Part shown: piece by piece, positions 35,242 to 44,127 of the stretch
How the letters are laid out: each line of letters begins with the position of its first letter
Numbering within the stretch: the first letter of the stretch is position 1
DNA from: Clostridia bacterium
Lineage (GTDB): Bacteria > Bacillota > Clostridia > Christensenellales > Borkfalkiaceae
Assembly: GCA_017536205.1 (NCBI GenBank)
Contig: JAFXHX010000004.1
Coordinates: 1-64,000 of the forward strand
Reading direction: 5' to 3'
DNA length: 64,000 nucleotides
The notes under the pieces: generated by a model
What the model saw: the letters and a program-made list of their open reading frames with translations, nothing else
Databases searched by the model: none
Told to the model about the DNA's origin: nothing
Translations under genes and position numbers: made by a program

Positions 35242-37275
35242 ATGAAGAAAAACGGAGTAAAGATTTGGCCTATAATACTTGTTGCCATAGCCGTTATAGC
35301 GCTTGTAGGCTTCTTTTTATTAGACGGTTTTGGCGTTCCAGAACTCACCACTACCGAATTTTTAGAAAAAGCAGGTTTCGTTGTTGACGGCAACGGCGAA
35401 CTTATATATAGTCCCGCCGGAATAGATGCCGATGAAAAAATAGAAAAAGTGGTTATCGATTCGTATAACTTAATCGGTTATATAAACAAGGGAACTGCAG
35501 AAAGCCCAAGGTACGTTGAACGCTACACCACTAGTTACGGTAGGGGAACTAATAGCGTAAACTTTTCAGACGCTATGATAGATAGTTTAGCGTCAAAGGG
35601 AATTATTATAGACTATTCCGACCCCAACGAAGGTTCGCTTTGGTCGTCGCTTTTAATGCCGATAGGAACAACGGTAGTAGGCTTGTTTTTAATAATGTTT
35701 TTAATGCGCCAAGTAAACGGCTCGAACAAGTCTGCAATGGACTTTGGCAAAACCAAAGCAAGAGTAAACCAAAACGTTAAAGTTCGCTTTACCGACGTTG
35801 CGGGAGCAGAAGAAGAGAAGCAAGAACTTCAAGAAATAGTAGAGTTTTTGAAAAACCCCAAAAAGTTTAGTGCGCTCGGCGCAAAAATACCCAAGGGCGT
35901 TTTACTCGTAGGCCCTCCGGGAACGGGTAAAACTTTATTTGCAAAGGCAGTTGCTGGCGAAGCAAACGTTCCTTTCTTTTCAATTTCGGGTTCAGACTTC
36001 GTTGAAATGTTCGTTGGTGTGGGCGCATCAAGGGTAAGAGATTTATTTGCAATGGCAAAAAAGAGTATGCCTTGTATAGTGTTCATTGACGAAATTGACG
36101 CAGTAGGCCGTCACCGTGGTGCAGGTCTTGGCGGTGGTAACGACGAAAGAGAGCAAACGCTTAACCAACTTCTCGTTCAAATGGACGGTTTCGATGCTAA
36201 CGAAGGTATTATTATAATGGCTGCAACCAACCGTGCCGACATTTTAGACCCCGCACTTATGCGCCCGGGTAGGTTTGATAGGCAAATATACGTTAATATT
36301 CCCGACGTTCGCGGTAGAGAAGCCATTTTAAAAGTTCATTCAAGAAACAAACCCCTTGCCCCCGACGTTAACTTTAAAGTTTTAGCAAGAATGACGGCAG
36401 GTTTTTCAGGCGCAGACCTTGCTAACCTTTTAAACGAAGCGGCAATACTCGCTGCAAGGCAAGATAGAAAGTTTATAACTAACGTTGACCTTTACGAAGC
36501 AATTAACAAAGTTATTATAGGCCCGCAAAAGAAATCGCGCGTGGTAACCGAAAGCGATAAGAGAATTACCGCATACCACGAAGCAGGCCACGCAATACTT
36601 GCAAGATTACTTCCTAACTGCGACCCCGTTCAAGAAGTTTCTATTATTCCACGTGGTATGGCTGCAGGCTACACTATGACAAGGCCCGATAACGACAGTA
36701 ACCACATTGAAAAGAGCAAACTTTTAGACGATATCGCAATGACGCTCGGTGGTAGAGTTGCCGAAGAACTTATTATTAAAGACATATCTGCCGGCGCATC
36801 TAACGACATTAGCGTTGTTACACAACGTGCTAGAAAAATGGTTACCGAGTGGGGTATGTCAGACGTAATAGGCCCCGTTAACTACGGTTCGGGCGACCAA
36901 GTGTTTATAGGAAAAGATATGCAAACTCGCGCAACTTATAGCGAAGAACTTGCAAAAGTAATAGACCAAGAAGTTCAAAAAATTATTAATGAAGCGCACG
37001 AACGCGCAACTGAACTACTTAAGGCTAACAAGTCTAAACTTGATAATATGGCAAGGCTTTTATTTGAAAGAGAAACTATTTATCAAGATGAAGTAGATAT
37101 GATAATGGACGGCAAAGATGCGCTTGAAATTATTAAAATAATGGAAGAAAGAGACGAGACTTATAAAGAAAATCCGTTTGCTAAAATGGAACAAAAAAGC
37201 GCAGAAGAAGTAAAGGTTGAAAAACAAGAAAACCTTGAAAATACCCAAGAAAAAACCGATAAAAAGGATGAATAA
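35242..37275 (+). CDS. ftsH: ATP-dependent zinc metalloprotease FtsH
   Basis: A 677-residue membrane AAA protease for quality control. Two N-terminal membrane segments (about 8-28 and 131-151) flank an extracytoplasmic loop; the AAA domain has GPPGTGKT (about 222-229) and [13 protein letters not shown]; the protease domain has the zinc motif HEAGH (about 447-451). The C-terminal tail is very charged. RBS AAGGAG. It is followed two bases later by parA, so they may share a transcript. Confidence 0.96.
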   Translation: MKKNGVKIWPIILVAIAVIALVGFFLLDGFGVPELTTTEFLEKAGFVVDGNGELIYSPAGIDADEKIEKVVIDSYNLIGYINKGTAESPRYVERYTTSYGRGTNSVNFSDAMIDSLASKGIIIDYSDPNEGSLWSSLLMPIGTTVVGLFLIMFLMRQVNGSNKSAMDFGKTKARVNQNVKVRFTDVAGAEEEKQELQEIVEFLKNPKKFSALGAKIPKGVLLVGPPGTGKTLFAKAVAGEANVPFFSISGSDFVEMFVGVGASRVRDLFAMAKKSMPCIVFIDEIDAVGRHRGAGLGGGNDEREQTLNQLLVQMDGFDANEGIIIMAATNRADILDPALMRPGRFDRQIYVNIPDVRGREAILKVHSRNKPLAPDVNFKVLARMTAGFSGADLANLLNEAAILAARQDRKFITNVDLYEAINKVIIGPQKKSRVVTESDKRITAYHEAGHAILARLLPNCDPVQEVSIIPRGMAAGYTMTRPDNDSNHIEKSKLLDDIAMTLGGRVAEELIIKDISAGASNDISVVTQRARKMVTEWGMSDVIGPVNYGSGDQVFIGKDMQTRATYSEELAKVIDQEVQKIINEAHERATELLKANKSKLDNMARLLFERETIYQDEVDMIMDGKDALEIIKIMEERDETYKENPFAKMEQKSAEEVKVEKQENLENTQEKTDKKDE

Positions 37276-37277
37276 TA

Positions 37278-38057
37278 ATGGGAAAAATTATATCGTTTTC
37301 TAACCAAAAAGGCGGTGTGGGTAAAACGACTACTTGCGTAAACCTTGCCTCGAACCTTGCCGTGCTTGGCAAAAAGGTTTTAATTGTCGATATGGACCCG
37401 CAAGGCAACGCAACCACGGGGCTTGGCATTTCAAAGAGCGCAACTAAAAACTCGGTTTACAACGTTTTAATAGACGATACCCCCGCAAAAGACGTTATTT
37501 TAAAAACTCAAATAGAAGGTCTTGATATTTTACCGTCTGGAATAGACCTTGCGGGCGCAGAAGTTGAACTCGTTTACATTAAAAACCGTGAGAAGCGTTT
37601 AACCACGGCGCTTAAACCACTTATAAAGCACTACGATTATATTGCGATAGACTGTCCGCCGTCGCTTGGGCTTTTAACCATTAACGCACTCACTGCTAGC
37701 GATAGCGTTATAATTCCTATTCAATGCGAATATTTTGCGCTTGAAGGTTTATCGCAACTAATGAACACTATAAAACTAGTAGTTAAGCACCTTAACCCCA
37801 AACTTGAAATAGAAGGCGTTTCGCTTACTATGTATGATGCTCGTGCGCTAGTTTCACGCCAAATAGCCGAAGAAATTAGAAGATTTTTCGGCAAAAAAGT
37901 GTTTAACACCGTAATTCCCCGTAACGTTAGGGTGTCAGAAGCGCCAAGCCACGGCGTTCCCGTAATGCTTCACGACCCCAAGTGCGCCGGAACTAGAGCG
38001 TATAGCGAACTTACCAAAGAGTTCTTGTTAAAAGGAGAAAAAGAAAATGGCAGGTAA
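37278..38057 (+). CDS. parA: Chromosome partitioning ATPase ParA/Soj
   Basis: A 259-residue deviant Walker A ATPase. KGGVGKTTT (11-19), DMDPQGNATTGLG and DCPPSLGLLTINAL are family signatures. It works with ParB and parS in origin segregation. It overlaps parB by 11 bases and follows ftsH by two. Confidence 0.96.
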   Translation: MGKIISFSNQKGGVGKTTTCVNLASNLAVLGKKVLIVDMDPQGNATTGLGISKSATKNSVYNVLIDDTPAKDVILKTQIEGLDILPSGIDLAGAEVELVYIKNREKRLTTALKPLIKHYDYIAIDCPPSLGLLTINALTASDSVIIPIQCEYFALEGLSQLMNTIKLVVKHLNPKLEIEGVSLTMYDARALVSRQIAEEIRRFFGKKVFNTVIPRNVRVSEAPSHGVPVMLHDPKCAGTRAYSELTKEFLLKGEKENGR

Positions 38058-38967
38058 TAAAGGATTAGGAAAAGGCTTATCGGCACTTTTTACAGACGCC
38101 GCTGAAGACTACAAAAAAACTCTTGGCGTTACCGAAGACGATATTAAAAAAGGTGTTTTTGAACTCGACCTTAAAGACGTTTACCCCAACCCTTCGCAAC
38201 CCAGAAAGATTTTCGACCCCAAAGCGCTTGACGAACTTGCATCGTCTATAAAAATTAACGGCGTTATTATGCCCATTGTCGTTAACAAAGATAAGAGTGG
38301 CAAATATATGATAATAGCCGGCGAACGCAGATTTCGCGCGTCGAAAATTGCAGGAAAGGACACCATACCTGCAATAGTTAAAGATTACGACGATAGAAAA
38401 ATACAAGAGATTTCGCTTATTGAAAACCTTCAACGTGAAGACCTTAACCCCATAGAAGCGGCAACGGCTATGAAACAACTTATGGACGATTACGGGCTTA
38501 CGCAAGAAGAACTTTCTGAAAGAATAGGCAAAAGCCGTTCGGCAGTTGCAAACACCTTGCGCCTTTTATCGCTCGACCAAGAAGTTATTAAAATGGTTTC
38601 GGACGGAAAACTTTCGTCAGGTCACGCTAGGGCGCTAGTTACGCTCCCTGTTGAAATGCAAAAGAAAATTGCAAAAAAATCGGTGGGGGACGGGCTTTCA
38701 GTTCGTGGAATAGAGCAAGAAGTTAAAAACTACTTTAACCCACCAGCCGAACAAAAACGCCAAAAACGAATTAGAAACGAAGCCGACCAAAGCGCAGAAC
38801 TCAAAGACCTTATTTCTCGCATGCAACAAACGCTTGGCACTAAAGTACAAGCAGTTGGAAACGACAAAAAGGGCAGAATATACATTGACTACTATACCAC
38901 CGACGACCTTGATAGGCTTTGCGATATTATTGAATACCTTGAAAAGAACGCCGACAAAATAAGATAA
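38047..38967 (+). CDS. parB: Chromosome partitioning protein ParB/Spo0J
   Basis: A 306-residue CTP-switch DNA clamp protein that loads at parS. The N-terminal segment NPSQPRKIFD and the CTP-binding GERRFRAS and ENLQREDLNPIEAA are present, followed by the helix-turn-helix TQEELSERIGKSRSAVAN and a C-terminal dimerisation domain. It would bind the two parS sites at 33116 and 33261. The gene overlaps parA. Confidence 0.96.
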   Translation: MAGNKGLGKGLSALFTDAAEDYKKTLGVTEDDIKKGVFELDLKDVYPNPSQPRKIFDPKALDELASSIKINGVIMPIVVNKDKSGKYMIIAGERRFRASKIAGKDTIPAIVKDYDDRKIQEISLIENLQREDLNPIEAATAMKQLMDDYGLTQEELSERIGKSRSAVANTLRLLSLDQEVIKMVSDGKLSSGHARALVTLPVEMQKKIAKKSVGDGLSVRGIEQEVKNYFNPPAEQKRQKRIRNEADQSAELKDLISRMQQTLGTKVQAVGNDKKGRIYIDYYTTDDLDRLCDIIEYLEKNADKIR

Positions 38968-38968
38968 T

Positions 38969-38994
38969 TAAAAGGAAGCATATGCTTCCTTTTC
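38969..38994 (+). terminator. Terminator of parAB
   Basis: AAAAGGAAGCAT/ATGCTTCCTTTT, a perfect palindrome directly after the parB stop. Confidence 0.9.
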
Positions 38995-39010
38995 GTTGTT
39001 AAAAACACCT

Positions 39011-40399
39011 ATGCTAAAGTTTAAAAAGTTTACCGAAAACTCAATAAAAAGGGTGCAAAAATACACTAAAAATAGCCCATATTTAGTTTGCGACTTATCT
39101 GGTGGCGTGCTTTTTATGTGGAACGGGCATTACAACCTTTCTTACGCCGAGTATAATAACACGCTTATTTTAAAAAGCAATTTTAAAGAAAAACAAACGG
39201 CGTTTTTCTTGCCTATGGGTAACGATTTTGAAGGCGCGCTTTTACAAATTGAAAACTACTGCGCCCAAAACGATACTCCCTTAACCTTTATGTGCGTTGA
39301 AGAAGAATATTTACCCTTTTTAAAAGAGCGTTACGGCGAAATTGAAAGTTCGTTTCACAGAAACTGGTCTGACTACGTTTATAATTATAGCGATATTGTT
39401 ACGTTTGCAGGCAAAAAGTTTAGCGGTCAAAGAAACCACATAAATGCCTTTAAAAAAACTTACGAGTATAAGTTTAAAAAACTCACCCTTAAAGATATTC
39501 CTAAAATTAAAGAGTTTTTAAAGGAATATAGAAAAGAGCATAAAGGTGGCGGTAAAATAGAGCGCCGTGAATATCAAAACACCTTGCGCCTTTTAGATAA
39601 TTATAATAAAGGCAGTTTTATAGGCGCTTATATAGAAATAGATAATAAGATTTGCTCGTTTACAATAGGCGAATATGCGGGAAAAACCCTTATAATTCAC
39701 GTTGAAAAGGCGCTTAGAAGTTACCGTGGAATATACCCCACTACTTTTCAAGAGTTTACAAGGTTTTGCGAGTTAAACGGCGTAATTTACGTTAACCGAG
39801 AAGACGACTCTGGCGATTTAGGTTTAAGAACTTCTAAAACGCAATATCACCCCGTTATAATACTAAACAAGCACTTCGTTACCGTAAAAAGCCCGTTAAA
39901 CGTTGAAAAAATCCCCACGCTAAAAGGCGAAAGGGTGGTGCTTTCAAAAATTAAAAAAGAACACAAAAACGATTACTTTAAGTTAAGCGTTTCAAAATCG
40001 CTTAACAAGTACTGGGGTTACGATTATACTAAAGATATAAGCGTTGCCACCCCCGATGCGTTTTTTAATATGCAAAAAAGCGATTTTAAAAGAAAGGCGT
40101 GCTTGTCGCTTGCTATTTTAGAAAAAACTAGCAAAGCGTTTATGGGCGAAATAGTACTTCACCATTTTGGTTACGATAACAGCGTTGAAATAGGCGTTAG
40201 GCTACTTAAAAAGTTTCAAGGAAAAGGCTTTGCAAAAGAATCGCTGTCCATTATAATTGATTATATAGAAAAAGTTTTACAAAAAACTGCCGTTGCAAAA
40301 TGCTATTTAAAAAACCAAAAATCGTTAAGTGCGCTTACTAGCGTAGGGCTTACCATAACACATAAAGACAAAAAGTTTTACTATCTAAAAAAATTGTAA
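39011..40399 (+). CDS. DUF2156 protein fused to a GNAT acetyltransferase
   Basis: About 462 residues from the ATG at 39011 (a TTG at 38996 is also in frame; no ribosome binding site decides it). The N-terminal 300 residues fit DUF2156, the catalytic half of phosphatidylglycerol lysyltransferases (FAGKKFSGQRNHINAFKK, GEYAGKTLIIHVEKALRSYRGIYP). The C-terminal 150 form a RimJ/RimL-like GNAT domain (ILEKTSKAFMGEIVLHHFG, KFQGKGFAKESL). Both are acyl-transfer folds. It may aminoacylate or acetylate a small acceptor; no membrane part is visible. The C-terminus is complete. Confidence 0.8.
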   Translation: MLKFKKFTENSIKRVQKYTKNSPYLVCDLSGGVLFMWNGHYNLSYAEYNNTLILKSNFKEKQTAFFLPMGNDFEGALLQIENYCAQNDTPLTFMCVEEEYLPFLKERYGEIESSFHRNWSDYVYNYSDIVTFAGKKFSGQRNHINAFKKTYEYKFKKLTLKDIPKIKEFLKEYRKEHKGGGKIERREYQNTLRLLDNYNKGSFIGAYIEIDNKICSFTIGEYAGKTLIIHVEKALRSYRGIYPTTFQEFTRFCELNGVIYVNREDDSGDLGLRTSKTQYHPVIILNKHFVTVKSPLNVEKIPTLKGERVVLSKIKKEHKNDYFKLSVSKSLNKYWGYDYTKDISVATPDAFFNMQKSDFKRKACLSLAILEKTSKAFMGEIVLHHFGYDNSVEIGVRLLKKFQGKGFAKESLSIIIDYIEKVLQKTAVAKCYLKNQKSLSALTSVGLTITHKDKKFYYLKKL

Positions 40400-40504
40400 A
40401 ATATTAGAAAAAATCGCATAAAAACGCTTTACAAAATAAAAACAAAAGCGTATATTATAGTCATTGAAAAAAATTATTCTCACCCCCTTACATATTTTTT
40501 CAAA

Positions 40505-40600
40505 TGACTGCTACGTTTTTTTAACGCAAGCAGTCATTTGGCTTTAAGGGGCTTGAAGGTTTTCGGAAAACACTTCAAAATAAAAAAACCGAGGTACAAA
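40505..40600 (+). promoter_or_regulatory. Candidate preQ1 riboswitch upstream of queT
   Basis: An 11-bp hairpin (AAATGACTGCT/AGCAGTCATTT, about 40502-40539) is followed by a small stem-loop: TTGAAG (from about 40551) pairs with CTTCAA, then an A-rich linker AAATAAAAAAA. The loop base string TCGG could pair with CCGA just before the ATG, forming an H-type pseudoknot that would hide the ribosome binding site GAGG (40591-40594). This matches the plan of class I preQ1 riboswitches, but the sequence is not a strict match. QueT is the expected downstream gene. Confidence 0.5.
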
Positions 40601-41095
40601 ATGTTAAATAAAAAACCCACGTCAAAGCAAGTTGCAAACGCAGGCATAATTTCGGCAATATATATTGCCCTTTCGCTAATTTTTTACCCCATTTCGTATG
40701 GTGGCGTGCAAGTAAGAATAAGCGAAGCGCTATCGCTATTACCCTTATTCTTTCCCGAATCGGTGTTAGGGCTAACGGTTGGCTGTTTAATTTCAAACTT
40801 GTTTGGAAACGGGCTACTCGACGTTGTTTTTGGAACGCTAGCAACTCTCTTATCTGCAACGCTTACCTATTTTATAGGCACGAAAATAAAAAGCGAGCCA
40901 CTTAAAATTACAGTTGGTGGAATATTCCCCGTTGTTATAAACGCAGTTATTGTTCCGTTTACTTTTTTAGCGGTAACTGAACTAAAATCGCTTTACTTAA
41001 TAAATGCAGTACAAGTGTTTTTAGGTCAGGCAATATCAGTTTACGCGCTAGGTATTCCAATTTATTTAGCAATAAAAAAGAGCAAAAAAAATTAA
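40601..41095 (+). CDS. queT: QueT-type queuosine precursor transporter
   Basis: A 164-residue integral membrane protein of the QueT family, the substrate-binding (S) component of an ECF-type importer for queuosine precursors. About five hydrophobic segments are seen, with GGVQVRISEALSLLPLFFP and NGLLDVVFGTLATL. The open frame extends upstream to 40538, but the ATG at 40601 with GAGGT seven bases before it is preferred; the earlier part overlaps the riboswitch candidate. Confidence 0.9.
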   Translation: MLNKKPTSKQVANAGIISAIYIALSLIFYPISYGGVQVRISEALSLLPLFFPESVLGLTVGCLISNLFGNGLLDVVFGTLATLLSATLTYFIGTKIKSEPLKITVGGIFPVVINAVIVPFTFLAVTELKSLYLINAVQVFLGQAISVYALGIPIYLAIKKSKKN

Positions 41096-41113
41096 GGTCA
41101 TCGACCTTAATTT
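41089..41113. terminator. Bidirectional terminator between queT and the DUF378 gene
   Basis: AAATTAAGGTC/GACCTTAATTT palindrome between convergent genes. Confidence 0.85.
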
Positions 41114-41313
41114 ATTCGCCTGAAAGGCTTGTACATAATGGCAAAGAAAATCGTCCAAAGTCCAGCAAGACCTACTAAAACGTAAATAATTCTGGGAACG
41201 ACGCCCGAGCCGAGTAGCATCGTAATGGGGTTTACGCCGAAAATACCAACGGCAAGCCATACGAGTGCGCCTACAATTACTAGTACAATAGAAATAATGC
41301 TTGTAATTTTCAT
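41107..41313 (-). CDS. Small membrane protein, DUF378
   Basis: A 68-residue protein with two membrane segments (about 4-27 and 37-57). IVGALVWLAVGIFG and RIIYVLVGLAGL match the DUF378 family of small membrane proteins with unknown function. The open frame extends to 41340, but GGAGG lies seven bases before the ATG at 41311-41313. Confidence 0.82.
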   Translation of the reverse strand: MKITSIISIVLVIVGALVWLAVGIFGVNPITMLLGSGVVPRIIYVLVGLAGLWTIFFAIMYKPFRRIN

Positions 41314-41358
41314 AACAACCTCCAAAAGTAGTTTTGGCAAGTTTGTTAAAAATTATAC

Positions 41359-41619
41359 TTATTCTTCAACGTTTTCTAAATATAAAAAGTCAAAGTTAAC
41401 TTTATCTATAAAATCATCTTTAAAAAACTTAACGCTATTAAAACTCTCGTAACTTTCACGGTGATAGTTAATTACCACGGGCGTTTCAATTTCAAGTTCA
41501 CGGCAAATTGTCGTTAGGTGAAAGTAAAAGTCGCTAGACTCGTAGGGCTTAACGTTTTTATAGGTAAAACTTTTTATCGTTCGTTGGTTTTTAATAAGTT
41601 TTGCAAAAATGTGTGTCAT
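41359..41619 (-). CDS. Unknown small protein
   Basis: An 86-residue protein of mixed charge (FAKLIKNQRTIKSFTY, FKDDFIDKVNFDF) with no membrane segment or known motif. The ribosome binding site is weak (TAGGCT). It lies between the DUF378 gene and rex, which points the other way. Small proteins like this occur next to housekeeping genes in Clostridia, but no function is evident. Confidence 0.6.
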   Translation of the reverse strand: MTHIFAKLIKNQRTIKSFTYKNVKPYESSDFYFHLTTICRELEIETPVVINYHRESYESFNSVKFFKDDFIDKVNFDFLYLENVEE

Positions 41620-41670
41620 AGCCTAATTTTACCACGAACTTAAAATTAAAACAACAAAAAAGGTGAAAAA

Positions 41671-42294
41671 ATGGAAAACAAACCTATTTCCGAAAACGTA
41701 ATTCAACGCTTGCCTAAATATTATAGGTATTTAAAAGAACTTTGCAATAACCAAGTTTTAAGGGTTTCGTCTAAAACCATAAGCGATGCGCTTCATATAA
41801 CTGCTTCGCAAGTAAGGCAAGACCTTTCGCATTTCGGCGGGTTTGGTCAAACGGGTATAGGCTACGATACCGAGTATTTAAAGGCAAGAATACAAGAAAT
41901 ACTTGGAATTAACAAAGTTCACACCGCAATAGTAATAGGTGGCGGTAACATAGGCCAAGCGCTTATATCGTATAAAGGCTTTAAAGAAGAAAACGTTTTT
42001 ATAAAAGCCGTGTTCGACGTTGAAACTTCGCACCTCTCACACCTTTTAGACGTTGACGTTATGCCGTCCAGCCGACTAGAAGAATATCTTGAAAAAAACC
42101 CCGTAGATATAGCAATTATATCAGTTCAAAAAACTCACGCCGAAGAAATGGCAAAGCGCTGTATTGCGTGTGGCGTTAAATCAATTTGGAACTTCGCCCC
42201 CACCGACCTATATTTTGGAAAATCAGTCGCCGTTGAAAATATAAATATGAGCGAAAGCCTAATGCGCCTTATTTACAAAAGCAAAGATTTGTAA
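41671..42294 (+). CDS. rex: Redox-sensing transcriptional repressor Rex
   Basis: A 207-residue NADH/NAD sensor. The N-terminal winged helix has SKTISDALHITASQVRQDL with FGGFGQTGIGY, and the Rossmann domain has VIGGGNIGQAL near 92-102. It binds operators of TTGTTAA-N4-TTAACAA type when NADH is low. A perfect site of this kind lies at 53176 upstream of the mdh-fum-hdr-frd operon. RBS AAGGTG, monocistronic. Confidence 0.96.
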   Translation: MENKPISENVIQRLPKYYRYLKELCNNQVLRVSSKTISDALHITASQVRQDLSHFGGFGQTGIGYDTEYLKARIQEILGINKVHTAIVIGGGNIGQALISYKGFKEENVFIKAVFDVETSHLSHLLDVDVMPSSRLEEYLEKNPVDIAIISVQKTHAEEMAKRCIACGVKSIWNFAPTDLYFGKSVAVENINMSESLMRLIYKSKDL

Positions 42295-42300
42295 AATCAA

Positions 42301-42330
42301 AAAAACTCCGAGAAAACTCGGGGTTTTTGT
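42301..42330. terminator. Bidirectional terminator between rex and the lipoprotein gene
   Basis: AAACTCCGAG/CTCGGGGTTT stem with AAAA loop and flanking A/T runs, between convergent genes. Confidence 0.85.
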
Positions 42331-43739
42331 TATCTATGTGATATTTTTACTAAATCAACGTAAAACAAGCCAGAATATGAATCGTAATAATCAATAGTAA
42401 CAACAATTCGTACGTTGTCGCCAACTTTAAAATAATCGCTACCTAAATACTCGCAATTAAGAGTGATATTAGGACCATAGGCGTGATTTTCATCAAAGTC
42501 TTTACATCCTAAAAGCACGTCGTACCTTGTATTATAGCCATCGCTTTTCCAAATTGCCCAAATGCAAGCGTCAATTTCTAAATGAAGCCCGTCGTATGCT
42601 TCTGCATATAAAGCAACGAAGTTATCGTTAGGGTCTTTTAAGTTTACTAGCGTTTCCGTGTCGCCATTATTTTCAACTGTAAGCGGACCGATATAGTAGT
42701 AAATAACAATTTCAACCGATTTACTATATTTTAAGTTTGTTTTGTAGTCTTTTGTCCCGTTTAATTCAACATATAAAACGTCGCCAAGTTCAAGGGTAGT
42801 ATCGTAGTCAACCACTTGTTCAACGAAAACTTCGGTAAACCCAGCATCTTCAAATTGAGCGCCAACGTCTAAAAAGTTAAGCCCTTTAGCGTTTGCTGAT
42901 GAAATGGGGGCATAAGTGCCGTTAGAGTCTATTACTTCTTTTTCTTCTTCGCTAGGTTCGTTGCTCCATAGGTCGTGATAAGTTATTGTTACTATCGTAT
43001 CGTAAGAAAAAGCATCGCCATTAGAAAAAGTGTCTAAACCGTTTAAAACGACACTACCAACTTCTCCTTCATCCCATAAAAAACCAGTAACAATATCATA
43101 AATTATTTCATATTCAATATTTACAAATCCAGCATTCTTAAATTGAGTTGTAATTAGTTGATAATTCTTAAACTTGCAATCCTCAGCACTTAAGGGTGCG
43201 TAAAGCATTATTTTAGTTCCTGTTGTTGTGTTGCAAGTGGTGCACGTTTTTGGCGTTGTATAAGTTGCATCAACCCAAGTGTGCCCTAGTGCTGAACCTA
43301 CGAAATAACCACATCTATCACACGTCTTTGGAGTTGTGCAAGTTGCATCAACGAAATTATGTCCTAATGCGGACCCTGTTGTTGTTCCGCAATGTTTGCA
43401 AGTTGTTGCTAAAAGGCAGGTGGGCGAAAGCCAATCGTGAGCAGACGGGCTTGCGTTGCCTGTCGTTTCACCACATCTGTTGCAGGTTTTTGGGTTGGAA
43501 CAATTCGCAGGCTCCCAATTATGACCTAATGAAACACCAGAACTAAAAGTTTCGCTAGACAGTGCACCACAAGAACAAGATAAATAATATAGAGGTGATT
43601 CAGTACACGTTGCACCTTTACACAATGCAGAAGATAAAACCCTGCGCTCAAACTCGCATTTATGACACGCCGATAACGGCGCAATGCTTAAACAGAGTAA
43701 AAAAACAAAAGTCAAAAATATCAAGTTACGCTTTTTCAT
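42330..43739 (-). CDS. Lipoprotein with CxxC zinc-ribbon-like repeats
   Basis: A 469-residue secreted protein. The signal peptide ends in a lipobox (PLSAC) near residue 25. It carries several copies of a repeat of type CTTPKTCDRCGYFVG-SALGHTW between about residues 80 and 175. This repeat is common in surface proteins of gut Clostridia, followed here by two similar beta domains (FKNAGFVNIEYE and FEDAGFTEVFVE). The open frame extends upstream to 43769, but GGAGAG lies before the ATG at 43739. The function is unknown. It is divergent from the HTH gene, whose product may control it. Confidence 0.85.
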   Translation of the reverse strand: MKKRNLIFLTFVFLLCLSIAPLSACHKCEFERRVLSSALCKGATCTESPLYYLSCSCGALSSETFSSGVSLGHNWEPANCSNPKTCNRCGETTGNASPSAHDWLSPTCLLATTCKHCGTTTGSALGHNFVDATCTTPKTCDRCGYFVGSALGHTWVDATYTTPKTCTTCNTTTGTKIMLYAPLSAEDCKFKNYQLITTQFKNAGFVNIEYEIIYDIVTGFLWDEGEVGSVVLNGLDTFSNGDAFSYDTIVTITYHDLWSNEPSEEEKEVIDSNGTYAPISSANAKGLNFLDVGAQFEDAGFTEVFVEQVVDYDTTLELGDVLYVELNGTKDYKTNLKYSKSVEIVIYYYIGPLTVENNGDTETLVNLKDPNDNFVALYAEAYDGLHLEIDACIWAIWKSDGYNTRYDVLLGCKDFDENHAYGPNITLNCEYLGSDYFKVGDNVRIVVTIDYYDSYSGLFYVDLVKISHR

Positions 43740-43776
43740 AAAATCTCTCCAAAATAAAGCAAAACACAATTACACA

Positions 43777-43789
43777 CAGTTATAAACTG
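43777..43789. promoter_or_regulatory. Operator candidate 1, CAGTT-ATA-AACTG
   Basis: CAGTTATAAACTG is an inverted repeat in the gap between the lipoprotein gene and the HTH gene. A second, imperfect copy (CAATTATAAACTG) is at 43806-43818, 29 bases away, so the two are about three helical turns apart. Confidence 0.65.
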
Positions 43790-43805
43790 TATTTTGTATA
43801 TTATA

Positions 43806-43824
43806 CAATTATAAACTGTATAAT
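43806..43824 (+). promoter_or_regulatory. Operator candidate 2 overlapping the HTH promoter
   Basis: CAATTATAAACTG overlaps the -10 region TATAAT (43819-43824) of the HTH gene. A -35-like TTGTAT lies at 43794-43799 with a 19-base spacer. Repressor binding here would block transcription. Confidence 0.6.
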
Positions 43825-43831
43825 GTCAAGT

Positions 43832-44080
43832 ATGGAAGATAAAATTAAAAAACAACTTAAAACTTTCGCAAAAACGCTATGTGAATTAAGAGAAACTACT
43901 TTAAAGCCAGACGGCAGGTGTTATACCCAGCAAGAAATTGCCGATAAAATAGGCGTTAGATATCAGTCTTATCAAGCGTATGAAAGGGGTGTTTCATTTC
44001 CTACGCTAAAAAACTTTTTAAAACTTGCCGAGATTTACGAAGTTAGTCTTGATTATTTAGTTGGTAAAAGCGATATTTAA
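43832..44080 (+). CDS. XRE-family HTH regulator
   Basis: An 82-residue helix-turn-helix protein: TQQEIADKIGVRYQSYQAYERG is split here as the HTH, followed by PTLKNFLKLAEIYEVSLDYLVGKSD. An ATG at 43823 is also in frame, but it lies inside the -10 box, so 43832 is the likely start and the mRNA would be nearly leaderless. It probably represses itself and the divergent lipoprotein gene through the two operators. Confidence 0.88.
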   Translation: MEDKIKKQLKTFAKTLCELRETTLKPDGRCYTQQEIADKIGVRYQSYQAYERGVSFPTLKNFLKLAEIYEVSLDYLVGKSDI

Positions 44081-44084
44081 AATC

Positions 44085-44118
44085 AAAAAAACTCTCACGA
44101 AAAGTGAGAGTTTTTTTA
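44085..44118. terminator. Bidirectional terminator between HTH and serS
   Basis: AAACTCTCAC/GTGAGAGTTT stem with GAAAA-type loop and A/T runs, between convergent genes. The same stem sequence recurs at 50336-50367. Confidence 0.9.
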
Positions 44119-44127
44119 ACGTGTAAA

